Below, in pieces: positions 45,990 to 56,982 of a DNA stretch of 64,000 bases; position 1 is the first letter of the stretch, and each line of letters begins with the position of its first letter. A model generated the notes under the pieces. That model had not been told where the DNA came from. It saw only the letters and a program-made list of their open reading frames with translations, and ran no database searches. Made by a program: the position numbers and the translations under genes. The DNA is from Schizophyllum amplum (Eukaryota; Basidiomycota; Agaricomycetes; Agaricales; Schizophyllaceae), in contig VDMD01000001.1 of the NCBI GenBank assembly GCA_007026445.1, positions 3,596,001-3,660,000 on the forward strand. The letters are read 5' to 3'.

Positions 45990-47987
45990 TCAATAGTCGA
46001 TCCGCTCGCCAGTCTCGAAGCCCTCGACATCCACATTCCACTTCCACCGCCCGTCCTGGTACCCGAGCGCCGTATCCTCGAGCACGATGTCGTTCCGCTT
46101 CGCCACGTACACCTGCCCACGAGTCAGCAGCACTCTAAACACAAGCGTCTCGTCACCCACCGTCTTATCCGTCACCTTCTGCCGGAGCATTGCGATGTTC
46201 TCGGGCTCAATCGGCTGCTCGAGCAGCTCAGAGAGGTCCTCGACTGCCTTCTCGAGGTCCGACTGGTTGTCCTCGAACAAGTCCTTCTCGTTGCCCTTGG
46301 ACAGGTAATACGCCATCGCGTACGTCCACTTCAGCGTCTGCCGGCACTTGTCCACCTCCTCGACGGCCTTCTTCATGAATTGCACCTCGATCCAGGTCAG
46401 GTCAGACGTGATCTGCATGTCCTCCATCTTCTTCTCCGTCTTAACGTACAACTCGAGCGACAGCTTCGCAGACTGCTCGTGGTTCGCCCAGCGGTTGTAG
46501 TACTGCGGGGATGTGAGTGAGCATAGACATACACTCGAGAGCGACATACATGCAGGTAGCGCTCGAGAGAAGCCCGGCTGCGGCTCTGTGCATCACGCGC
46601 GTCGATGCCTGCCTTCTCATCATACCGGTTGCAGGAGTACCACGACGTGCCGTGCTCAGTCCAGGGACCCATGCATACCCAACAGAACTCCCACTTGCAC
46701 TTCTTGCAAGTCATGTGGCTGGCAAACATGTCAGCACCGCACAACATGTCGCGAGCCAAACTACGAACTTGCAGCCTCCGTTCTTCTCAATCGTGCTCTG
46801 GCACTTGCTGCACTCCTTCGTATTCGTCTTGATCCAGTTCGCCGTCTCGCTGTCGTCGTGGCACTTCTGCAGCCATAACCTCGCGACGGCGCATACCAAA
46901 GGCCGGTGATCGCTCTCGACGGGACATCCAAAGCAGAAGATGTGCTCCTTCGGCGAGATACCGAGCTGTGATGCGCGCTCCTGCTGCTGTCCTGGAACGC
47001 CTCGTGCACCACACGACACGATGGGCACCACGGTGAGCAAAGATGATTTGCTCGACGCGGATGGGCACGAGACCGTGTTCGTGCACTCGGGGTAGGGGCA
47101 GTACTTCAGGTTGCCGTTTGAGGCGACGAAGTGGCGGATTATGAGCTGCTGGTATCGCGACCACGTCGCCGAGTTCTCCTCCTGCTCCGCCGCATCCATC
47201 GTCGTCGGCCCGCCCGGAATGAGCACAGAGTGCACGAAGGTGTCCGGCGCGACTAGCGAGCAGCCCTCGCCCATACACGGGATGGTGTGCTCGCCCTCGT
47301 CGCGCACCTTCGAGTTGACGTACGCGGACCAGCAGTTCGAGCAGTATGTTTGCTGGCACGCGAGCGCCTTCGTCTGGATATCGGGTGCATCGTCGAAGCA
47401 GATCGGGCACACGAACGGCAATGGCGCCTTGGGCTTCGTGCTCGTTGTCCTGCGCGTAGGTTTCGCGGTCCGTGCCGAGGATGAAGAGGAGCGGATCGGG
47501 GCCGCCGATGAAGTCGAGGGCGCCTCTGGAAGCTGCACGCCCGCAGACACGAGGACCTTCGTGGGGTTGTCCATGTATTGCTCAATGAGGCGCTCCTTGT
47601 TCCACGCCGCTTGTCGCAGCAAAAGTGCGGATGTTGGCGTCTGGTCGCTCATCAGTATGAGCGAATGTACTAATGCACGCGACTCACGTCCACGCCGAGG
47701 ATCCCACAGATGTGGTCCACATCCTGCTGCATGAGCTTCTCGACCTGCGTTTGGCTCAGGGGCTCGTGCGGGACCTCGTATGGCTTCAGTTTGTTCTTGG
47801 ACTCCGTGAACGCCTCCACGACCATATCGTCTTCGGACTGCATCGAACCTGCATGGTCGCCGTCAATCACTGAGTCAGCACCTCGAGCTGTGGGACGCAT
47901 ACCGCCATCGTCGTCCTCGTCCATAGCATTATCTTCGTCATCGTAGTAGTCAGCCTCGTCGTCGCTGAACTCGTAATCAGAAGACAT
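45990..47987 (-). CDS. Ariadne-type RBR E3 ubiquitin ligase
   Basis: This is a RING-between-RING ligase that takes ubiquitin from an E2 onto its own catalytic Cys and passes it to substrates. The ATG at 47987 opens an acidic N-terminus ([29 protein letters not shown]). The UBA-like domain that follows ([44 protein letters not shown]) matches Ariadne proteins. RING1 begins CPICFDD; the IBR contains [12 protein letters not shown] and FCFGC. RING2 contains [34 protein letters not shown]. The Cys after NGG is the predicted catalytic residue, and an intron falls immediately after it. The Ariadne domain ([35 protein letters not shown]...) with a long helical tail completes the protein. The splice after GILGVD uses the later AG (GACCAG), giving [10 protein letters not shown]. 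Confidence 0.93.
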
Positions 47988-48702
47988 TCTTGGGCGTCGT
48001 TGTTGTGGCAAGAGGCAAGGTGTACGGGACCCTGCGGCACCTGTGTCACAGCCTCATGCGCGTAGCACGTGGCTGTCACAAACGCGGGGTCGCCATTGTT
48101 CTTTTCTGCCTCAAATTCTCATGCTTTTCATTCAAGTCTGCGTCCTACATCCCAAACTCATACAGCATACTGGTGTTGAGACGCACACGCAGCCTTGCGT
48201 GTTTCTCGCTCGGTAGTGAATCGAGTGAATGTCTCGATAGCCGGTCGATCACCTCGACGATCTCCTCGACGACGGGCGCCTATAGTAGACAACGCCTGCG
48301 CGTGATCTTCATAAACATATGCGTATCCTATCCGTACAGTTCGTAATGTCGACAATCGAAAATATCATACCGAATCAGAAGAATAATGTACACGACAAAG
48401 GGCGAAGATGTAGATCTCCGCACGAAGAGGGTAGGTCTCCGAGGAGTGTCATATAAACAGGGCGGGGAGCGGAGAGTCTGGGGGTTTGTGCATACTGTGA
48501 AATGGGAAGAGGACGTTAGATAGCGAGAGCAAAGAATAAGTAAGTCGTGGCATCTACAATAACAATATACCTTCGTAGATCGGTTCTTCGTGGATGTGTG
48601 GTCTGGAGGTCGTCAATGCGCCTGCGTCGGCGGACTGGAGCCAAAGAGAAGGGAGCAGTCGTCCGCAAGCGGATGCAACGATGGGAACGTCGGGCGAGAC
48701 AT
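47988..48702. other. Intergenic, 715 bp
   Basis: This region holds the Ariadne promoter and the 3' flank of the aminopeptidase gene. No gene, RNA or mobile element is seen. Confidence 0.55.
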
Positions 48703-51700
48703 CTAGTCCCAGTCGATAGTGAGGCCGGCGGTGGGGTTGGCAAGGCCGATGCCGCGCTTCGCCTCGCGTTCGAGCCACTTGAGCGTCAGCTTGTCACCCT
48801 GGAGGGACGGCGCGAGCTGTTCGTAGCAGCGCTGGTTGTGGTCCTGTACGTGCAAAGTCTGATCAGACCCCGCCTTACGTTAAATAGGGAGATTAAGCTT
48901 ACCTTCAACCACGCCTTCTCCTCCTTGGTCAGCATGCTCTCCTTGACCATACGTGTCTGGATCGGCACGCAGGTCAAGCGCTCGAAGCCAAGCCAGATGG
49001 GCCCGTTGAATTCGCGCTTCGTCTGCGGCGCGGTGAGCACGGATGCAAGACTACAAAGACCAGAAACGTACGTTGACACGAGTGACAACCAGCGCGGACT
49101 CAATACGCATGCCCCAGTGGCCTGCATTATCTGAGGGAGACGTCAGCGACATGAGGTACAGATAGAGTGATCACCACGCACAGAAACCAGGCTCATTCGT
49201 GATGACATGACCAGGAGAAAGAGGCACAAGGCTGGAAAAGCCGTGCGGACCCTCATGCACCGTCAAGAACTGCCCGAATCCATGACCAGTTCCGTGCTAA
49301 AGTTCTCCCGTGAGCATGCTTTCCTTGAACGGATAACGGAGACGCAACTCACCATGTAGTTCCAACCGTCTTTCCAAAGAGCTCTGCGCGCGAGGACATC
49401 GAGGTGCTGCCCAGACGTCCCCTCCGGGAATATCGCGGAATCGATGGCAATCTAAAACCCAATTTAGCATACACGCCCTTGCAACCGTAGTCAGATAAAA
49501 CCTACGTGGCCTTGCAACACCTTCGTGTACGCCTCGCACATGTCAGGCGTTGGTCTGCCGAAGTGCATGGTGCGAGTCGTGTCGCAGGTACCATCGCGAT
49601 ATTGCCCTCCCGAGTCACTGGCAGAACGTGTTAGACGTGGTACAAAGCGGGGATCATCAAGGAACTTACTTCAGGTAAGGCGTATCACGGGAGATAACCA
49701 GTGCGCTGCCCTTGCGCGGCGAGTAGTGGGGGAGTGCGGCGTTGGGACCAGTAGCCGAGATATTCTCGTACGCCAAACCCATCCACTCAGGCTTGTATTG
49801 GCGACGGAACTCGGTGAGACGATGACCTGCCTCCCATTCGGTGACCTCGTAGCCTTGGGCGAGCTTGTTCTCCAGCCAGGCAAGGAAGCGAGTCTAAATC
49901 ATATGTTAGTTCAAGAAGGGTCGACGACTGATCGAAGAAAAACTCACGAAGGCAAGGCCGTCGCGATGATATGCCCGACGCATCCCCGCTAGCTCTGTCT
50001 CGTTCTTCACCGACATCATCACCTCGATTTGGGATGGCGCAATGGTGTAACGCATGTGCGTAAGCATGAGCGAGACAGCGTACGAGGTCTCGGGCGCGAT
50101 GATGACCTTGCCCTCGCCCCACTGGCGCAGGCGAAGCCAAGCCCAGAGCTCAGTGTACTCCTTCTGCACCACGTCGATGACCTTCAAGTAGTCGATGACT
50201 TCCGGCTTCAGCTTATTCTTGTCGACGAAAAGGGTGTGCGGGTACTTCGACGACGGGTTCAAGGAGATGTAGAGGTACGCCTGGAAGACGGGATTGAAGG
50301 GAATGTCAGAGCCGCGGAGGTTAAGCACATAGGCGATGGCGGGGAGTGATGTGATGAGTGTGCCAACATGCTGTTGAGAGGCCCGCGGCGCAGATCGAGA
50401 GTAGGACGATACGTCGGGTGGCTGCTTCCGGATCCAGTCGCGGACTTTGGCCAACTTGGAATTGGCACTCTCGCCAGCAAACTCGAGACCGTGGAGGAAG
50501 ATGCAGGCTTTCGAGCGTTGCGGCTTGTCGCGCCAGACGAGGTCGACGAGATTCTGCGGAGGATAGGCGAGCTTCGACCCGAGAGGGTGGATCTTCGAGT
50601 TCAAGAGTGTCGCCTTCTCGTGCGAGATCATGCGGGCATCGATTCCGATCTTGGCGTCCTTGACACGGGACTGGGTGAAAGGTGAGTATATGCGTTATGA
50701 TAAAAAATGTTTCACGCACCGAGAGGAACTCAATCCAGTCCTTCGGTTGACCGGGCTTGCCTGCTTCGATAACCTGCCAATTTGAGTCTACCTGACTATG
50801 GGCCTGTATCCAATAACGGGAGTCCGTTATCAGGTAAGCATTGTTGCGGGAGATGATGGCCTGACCGGCCGACCCATTGAATCTATTGCTGAGTCAGTAA
50901 CGCCAGAAAATTGAGCAAGGGACGACCCACCCTGAGATGAACTCCCTGCGCTTGTCTGCAGGCGCAACGTACTCTGAGCCGTGCGCGTCTTCTGATAGGA
51001 CGACGCTAGAGTGGAGATCAGGATAGAGCTAGAGACAAAGACAGGGAGACACACTAGTATTGCAAGTTCTCCTTCTCCATGAGGGCCCGGAGGGACGCTA
51101 GGCGCTCAGTACTGTTTACCTGCTCAGGGACAGTGTCCATCTCGTTGACTTTGCGTTCGAAAGCGGAACCGACTAGGGTGCTCGTCGAGTCGTGTCCGAG
51201 GTGGCGCCTCGAGCCAGACGAGGTGCGGGAGACGTGAGTAGGTCGAGAGGTGACGGTCTTGTCTGAGGAGCGAGTGTTGGACCGACTTGGCTGAGGGCTG
51301 GGCTGCGTCATCTTGCTGGCGTGCGTGGACCTGCTGGCCTGGGTAGACTTCGAGTTGCTTCGAACGGGCGGTTGCCAAGGTAGGACGCTGTCTTCCGACA
51401 TGGATTTCTCCTCCATCATCTCCTGTTCGACCTCGACTTCCTTATTCTTCTTCCCGAGGCCCCATCCGTACCCAAACTTGCTCGAGAAGGACGATTTCTT
51501 GGTGCCGGTCATCGTGTTTGATCGGGAGAGCTTGGGGCGCTGCTCCCCCTTAAAGTTGGGCATGTCCGGGAGCTCGTCGTACTTCTCCGAGTCGGAGTGG
51601 AAGGTGAGGCTCTCCGCGTGTTTCTCGCGCATCGTCGCGTACGAGGAGGAGGAGGAGTAGGACGCGTTGCGGATGAGCTGCGAGCCCTGGATGCTGGGCG

Positions 51701-51923
51701 GCGGTTCCCAGGAGATGCGCTTGGGTTTCTTGCTGCCGAAGGGCAAGCACATCGGCGGGGGAGGGGGCGGCGGCGGAGGCGCCATGACGGTCGGCAACAA
51801 GGGACGAGATGCAGCCACACGAGGCACCGACACGATATCAGCCCGCGAGAAGATTCCGCCACGCGGAACTTCCTTTCCGGGATCAATTTCCCGCGCAGCA
51901 CGCTTCCGCCCGAATATGAACAT
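48703..51923 (-). CDS. Xaa-Pro aminopeptidase (M24B) with long disordered N-terminal extension
   Basis: This metallopeptidase removes an N-terminal residue before proline. The catalytic core is complete: creatinase-like N-domain ([40 protein letters not shown]) and the M24 core with metal ligands Asp and Asp in [17 protein letters not shown], His in [16 protein letters not shown], and Glu residues in [18 protein letters not shown]. The C-terminus ends TAGLTIDWD at 48703. Unusually, the core is preceded in the same exon by about 250 Ser/Lys-rich residues. From the ATG at 51923 these include [28 protein letters not shown] and several [21 protein letters not shown] tracts. An internal ATG at 51785 (MAPPPP) could be the true start. 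The extension joins [22 protein letters not shown] without a splice, so it is a fusion or long leader, not a neighbour gene. Confidence 0.9.
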
Positions 51924-53349
51924 CGACTGAGTCCCGGATCTGCGCACAGCCCTCAGCCACCCAGAACGCCTTCCGGGGGCCTGTTCGCCAGGCTGGGCAC
52001 AAAGCACCAGGCACCGAGCGCAATTTTCAAAGGAGGGACAGACGGGTGAGCGATCGCCTAACCAGAAGCCGCGAAAGCTCCTCACCTCACCAGAGGCGGC
52101 CGATTCTAGTGCCACGCGCAGTACTGCTGGTGTAGCGTGTGAGCGAGGTGCGTTGCCGACAATGTTTGTTGAACCTACTGCATAGGGCAAGCGCACGCCT
52201 TTGCCGCGCGGCGGACCCCATGACTTTCAGCCAGCGAGTCCTTCATTCTGTCGGTGCCTCAGAAGAACCGCTCCCGCGAGCTGCGCGAGAATGAAGGTCA
52301 GTGAATGACTGGCGGCCAGTGCCGGACAGTATAGGGACGTACCGGAGAATACGATAGCGGTCACAAGCTAAGCTACAGGAATAGCAGGACCCTCGACTGT
52401 GAGGCAAACCCTCTTAAATGCGCTCGGCGAGAGACGAGCGGATCGATTGGAGCAAAGGTATCGATCTGCGAAGAAGGTCAGAAAAAGGTGGATTATGGAG
52501 GATCGTTTGCGAACGCGAAGGTGAGGAGGCTGCGGACTGGCCAACTGCGTATGACTTGACGTCAAGGCTCACGACCGCGAGTTTGCATACCCTCTGGTTC
52601 TAAGCGCCACCTTGGGTCAGCAATTTAGCTCATCTCAATGCTGATAACTATGCGCACCCAATGACAGCCACCACAACGCGCTGCGGATGCTCAAGCACAC
52701 TCGTTATAGTGTGAGAGTTTATCTTCTTTGAGGAAGGCTCGGACCAGGCTTGCAATAGCTTTGCTGTTGGTCCGCTCAAAAGGGCGCGTTGTTGTACAGA
52801 CTAATGATGAGGTGGACAGTCGAGGAATGTCTGCGACGACGCAGACATTGGCCGAGAGAAAACACGGTTCCAGTGTCGATGACTTCTGGCAGGACCGTTG
52901 CAGCACAGTCGCATAGCCAACGTAGTTGAAGACTGACAGAGGTCGCAAGGTATATCGGTGGGGAGCCATAGTAGTCCCAGTGCAGGGCCAAGGGACTGCA
53001 GAAGGTCCAGTGTTATCTACCTCTTCAAGGACAAGCTTGAAGGTAAGCGCCGACTGCCAGGAGCGGATGACGCGCGATCACCGGCGAATGCCGAATGCGT
53101 GGCACGTGTTGTGCGGATCCTCTGCTGTTGATTTTCGGGCGTTGAACAGCTTCTTAAACGTCGTCTTGCTTCCTACATTCACTAAGGTGTTGCTCATATT
53201 TTCCCGACAAATCCTGCATGGGCAGTCCCAAGAAATCCGCCGCGTCCACATCTACCCCATGACGTAGACCTACTTTGCGGGCCGGAGACCCCGATATGTC
53301 ATTGTAACGGCGACAAACGATCTTCGCAAGCCTGTCTGCTGCGGTCATT
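51924..53349. other. Divergent intergenic region, 1.4 kb, with a possible relic
   Basis: This divergent region lies between the aminopeptidase (-) and the PC-esterase-like gene (+). The 52691-53302 part contains protein-like frames described separately. The remainder shows no repeats or RNA genes. Confidence 0.5.
52691..53302 (-). pseudogene. Overlapping protein-like frames, possible small gene or relic
   Basis: Minus-strand stretches here look coding but do not assemble with normal-length introns. ATG at 53302 opens MTYRGLRPAK; a GTAGGT-to-CAG intron gives ICRENMSNTLVNVGSKTTFKKLFNARKSTAEDPHNTCHAFGIRR. Further on are two alternative frames, KLVLEEVDNTGPSAVPWPCTGTTMAPHRY...SHYNECA (stop at 52691) and LHWDYYGSPPIYLATSVSLQLRWLCDCAATVLPEV. 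Only unusually short introns (25-28 nt) or frame changes would join them. I do not recognise a family. It may be a decayed gene, a rapidly evolving small gene, or chance. Confidence 0.3.
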
Positions 53350-54835
53350 ATGGCGGCCTTCACAACCCTCAGCGTGAACTTCCGCTCCCTCTCCGCCAAA
53401 CTCATCGCCCTCGGCGCTGTCTTCACCTTCGTTGTCCTCGGATACATCTTCACAATCGGCACGAGCACCACCATCACGCTCCCCGAGTTCCCCTTCTTCA
53501 CCGAGACGCGCGTGCGCTCGACGTGCACGCCCGAGGCGTATGCGCGCGGGTCATGGGAGTACCGGCCGCGGACGAATAAGACGGCGATGACCAACAAAGA
53601 CGAGGCGCTCGAGTTTGCTGGCTTCCAAGGCTGCGCGAGCTCGCGAGAATACTACTGGCATCTGGCCGCGGACAACGAGGAGCAGTGGGACCGCTTCCCC
53701 GACGCCTTCAACTACGAGTGGGTCCCCAGCGACGAATGCTCCGTCCGCGACTTCAAGCCCGAGGAGCTGCTGAAGGATCTCGTCGAGAAGGGCGGCTGGC
53801 TGCTCATCGGAGGTATGTCCCCACTGCCGTGTCCGCAGCACCGAGGTTAACGCGCGCCACATAGACTCGATCACGGAAGGCCACTTCGCGTCCATCTCTT
53901 GCCTGCTGTACCCACACGTCATCGCGACGCCTGACTACAACAAGAACCCATATTTCGACCGCGCGTGGCCGCAGAACATGTATCTCAACCCTGATTCCCC
54001 GCTCGTGCAGCGCATGAAGCTCCCGCGGGGCTTCAACGCTACCGGCACCCCCCTCGTTACCTTCCGCCGCGTCGATACGCTGCTCACCGGTGATGAGCTG
54101 ACCGACCTTCACCGCACGCTGTACAATCCCCCAGACGACTTCAAGCTCATCAGCGACGAGGCGTTCTGGGCGCTCAGCCCGGAGGAGTACGTGCGCATGT
54201 TCACCGACCCCGCGAACCACTACGGCACGATGGTCATCAGCACGGCCGGCCACTGGACCACGACGTTGTTCTCGGGTTACCGCGACGAGGCTGCGGTGGA
54301 CGCGGGTTACGGCATCGAGGGTGTCGTCGAGTTCTTCGGCCATGCAATGGGCAAATGGGCAGCAGACGTGCAGCGGCTGCTGGATGAGGCGCCGGACAAG
54401 CGTATGCGGAGGCAGGTCGTCGTGCGCGCCTACCTTCCCGGACACGAGGACTGTCACGATCATCGCAAGCCATGGACGGAGGTGCAGCCGTTCAAGTGGA
54501 ACTGGTACAACTGGGCCAACATCGGCCAATTCAACCGGGTATTCGAGGTGCGTACTGCGTGCAGCGAATGCATCAACGACTGACGGTGTTCTCCAGAGAG
54601 TGCTCTCCTCACCCCAATTCCATGATATTCACTACCTTGGGATCGACAACCCAGCACGACTGCGCCCAGATGCGGTACGTACACGCATCAAGACTTTGTG
54701 TTCATTCACTAACTCGCTGCACAGCACGTATCAAGCGACTGCCTCCACATCATGGGCGGCGCAGGCGTCCTAGAAGGCTGGACGCATTATATATGGCACT
54801 ATGTTACTCGCGAGGTGAACGCGCGTATACGATAG
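53350..54835 (+). CDS. PC-esterase / GDSL-like type II membrane protein
   Basis: Four exons (53350-53812, 53865-54547, 54597-54674, 54725-54835) give 444 residues. Residues about 17-37 form one membrane helix (KLIALGAVFTFVVLGYIFTI), so the catalytic part should face the secretory lumen. The catalytic signature GDSITEGHF is reconstituted across the first splice, and the C-terminal exon carries SSDCLHIMGGAG, a match to the Asp-x-x-His element of the PC-esterase (TBL/Cas1-like) superfamily. In those families the pair acetylates or deacetylates glycans. Other landmarks are NEEQWDRFPDAFNYEWVP, FWALSPEEYVRMF, TMVISTAGHWTT and the YNWANIGQFNRVF segment. The likely role is polysaccharide O-acetylation or esterase activity in the Golgi (inference); the substrate is unknown. 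Confidence 0.85.
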
Positions 54836-55063
54836 ACGCTCTATCTCCATCATATGGCCGACGCCCCATGGCGACTTGGTTACCTATGCTGCTATACATG
54901 CCGGCACACACATCCACTATGTATACGACCTGCCCGCCGTCGCGGCAGGCGCACTCTAGAACGGGTTGTACTGATAGAGGCAACAACGATACCTATATGG
55001 ATATGCTTACACTAGGAATGCAGCTCGTAATGCTGGACATGCTATAAGTATGACATACAGAAT

Positions 55064-56656
55064 CTATAGCGAAGCATGCTGCGCCTGCTTCTCCACCGTT
55101 ATAATGTCCCCGACGAGGAGCGCCAGCACCTTCTTCGTCTCCGCGTCCGACTGCTTCATCTGCCGCTCTAGCTCGTGCCTGCGGTCGGCCAGGACTTCGA
55201 CGAGCTGCGCCATCCCTCCGCTCCCATCCTTCGATATCGTCCACGATATCTCGCCCTCCTCCGCGATCCACGCCCGGACCCCGCAGGTACGCAATACACG
55301 AGGCAGCTTGACGAGCGCGCCGAGGACCGTGGGTGCACCCAGGATACGCCAGAGTACGCCCAGGGCCGCCCTGTACAACGGCGCGCGCTCGATCCACAGA
55401 CGCACGTCCGCCGCGCGCGAGAATAGACGGACGAGGAGCGTGGGCAACCGTGATGCCGCCAGCAGGACACCCACCGATCCATGCACGCGGTCGCCGCCTT
55501 GGAATGGGTGGTACAGCACGCGGGCAAGAAGCTCGCACGACGCCTGAAGGGAAGGCGGGAGGTGCTCCGCACGCAGCGAGAGGCAAGTTGCAGGACATGC
55601 GGCGTCGAGCGCGTCAAGAATCTCGAAAACGCCGATGGCGCAGCCCAAGGAGCATGGGACGTCCGAAGCGGGGAAAGTAGGATGGTGCTGCTCGCGGATG
55701 CATGAGTTCCAGTCGGAGAGGCAGCCGCAGCAGTAGTCGACTTGACACCCGGTACAGCGAACGCAGAGAAAGGTTTTCGTGTCCTGAGGAGTCACGATAG
55801 TCGACAAGAGCTGGCGTGTGTCAGAGGGAGACGGACAGGCGTAAATCAGACCTACCTGATCATACACGGAGGGGAGTTGGTCACCACATTCCGGGCAGAG
55901 ACGATCGTGAACGAAGGCGCGCTTCATGTGCATGACATCGGATGTGTCGAGGTCAGTGAACGGGGCGAGCATTCGCAGAGCTTCCAGCGAGAAAGGCAAA
56001 GTCAGGACTTGCTTCGCGGGGCGATGGCGTGTTCGCACAGGCGGAGCAGACGCGCTAGCCTTGACGGATGGCGAAGAAAAGCTGTCGGGGCTGGATATTC
56101 CCAGGAGCGACGCAGAGCTCGCTTGAGGCAGGAAGATCTCGCGCGATCCGTATGCTCCTGAGACCTTCGACGGAGAGACGTTGACGATGGTTCGAGTTCC
56201 CGCATCGGGCGTGGGGTACAAGGAGGAATGAGATGAGAACGAAGCAAAAGACCTGGGAAGTGACGCAGGCGAGTTCGTTCCACGAGGTGCCAGCGGCGAG
56301 CGAGTACGAGAAAACGAGTACGATGAGCTTGTATTCAGACCGTAAGACGGAGTTGCAAATTTGACGCGTCGATTATGATAGTCAGGCAGAGATGTTTCCG
56401 ACTCTTCGTGAAAGTATTGATTAGGGTGATTGATGTTGAGTGAGCGGGTTGGCATATTCTGGCTGTTGTAGGCCTGCCAGCGGGGCGCTCTTGGTGAAGT
56501 TGATGACGATGTATGCGGGGAAGCTCCATAGTATGATTGAGGACTCGGTGGCAGCCATCGCGGGACTGCAGGATGCCGTCAGATCGTCAATACGCAATGC
56601 AATGAGAAGGTCGGAGACTGCGCACCTTGCTTCCGGGGTGGCTCTCTGGACTGCAT
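55064..56656 (-). CDS. Cys-rich zinc-binding (IBR-like) protein
   Basis: I do not recognise a named family. The start is placed at the ATG at 56656 (MQSREPPRKQ). A 61-nt intron with GTGCGC donor, CTGAC branch and CAG acceptor then joins in frame to PRWLPPSPQSYYGASPHTSSS and on through RWQAYNSQNMPTRSLNINH. A simpler start at 56455 would lose this Ser/Pro-rich leader. The next 150 residues are disordered. A Cys-rich block follows: LCPECGDQLPSVYDQ, an in-frame intron of about 45 nt, then FLCVRCTGCQVDYCCGCLSDW, SCIREQHHPTFPASDVPCSLGC. This resembles an IBR/RING-type zinc site. The C-terminal 230 residues are helical and Leu-rich (LVKLPRVLRTCGV, MAQLVEVLADRRHELERQMK, KKVLALLVGDIITVEKQAQHASL). A role in ubiquitin transfer is only a guess from the zinc block. 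Confidence 0.8.
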
Positions 56657-56982
56657 ATCTCACGTTCGTTCAGCAGGTACCGGGATGGCGGGCGAGCAGA
56701 GATCACTTGAAGATATCGAAGGCAAGAGACGCGGAGCACGGAGGCGAGTGCTTTGAGTACCACGATCCAGGTACGACCGAGACAGAGTAGACCGTCAAAG
56801 ACAGAACTCAGCCAAAGACAAAGAAAAACGGCAAGAGCACTGGTGCCGAAGAGATGAAGGTCAAGAGCAAGAACGTTCGGAGGTCTGAGCCAAACAACAC
56901 CAAGCGTGTATGGAACGGTCGCGTGACCGTTCCCACTAGTTGAACTTGTCCACTACGGTCCACGGTCAAAAGTGACAATCCC
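56657..56982. other. Divergent promoter region
   Basis: This 326-bp region is shared by the Cys-rich protein gene (-) and the Hos1 deacetylase (+). Nothing else is recognised. Confidence 0.6.
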
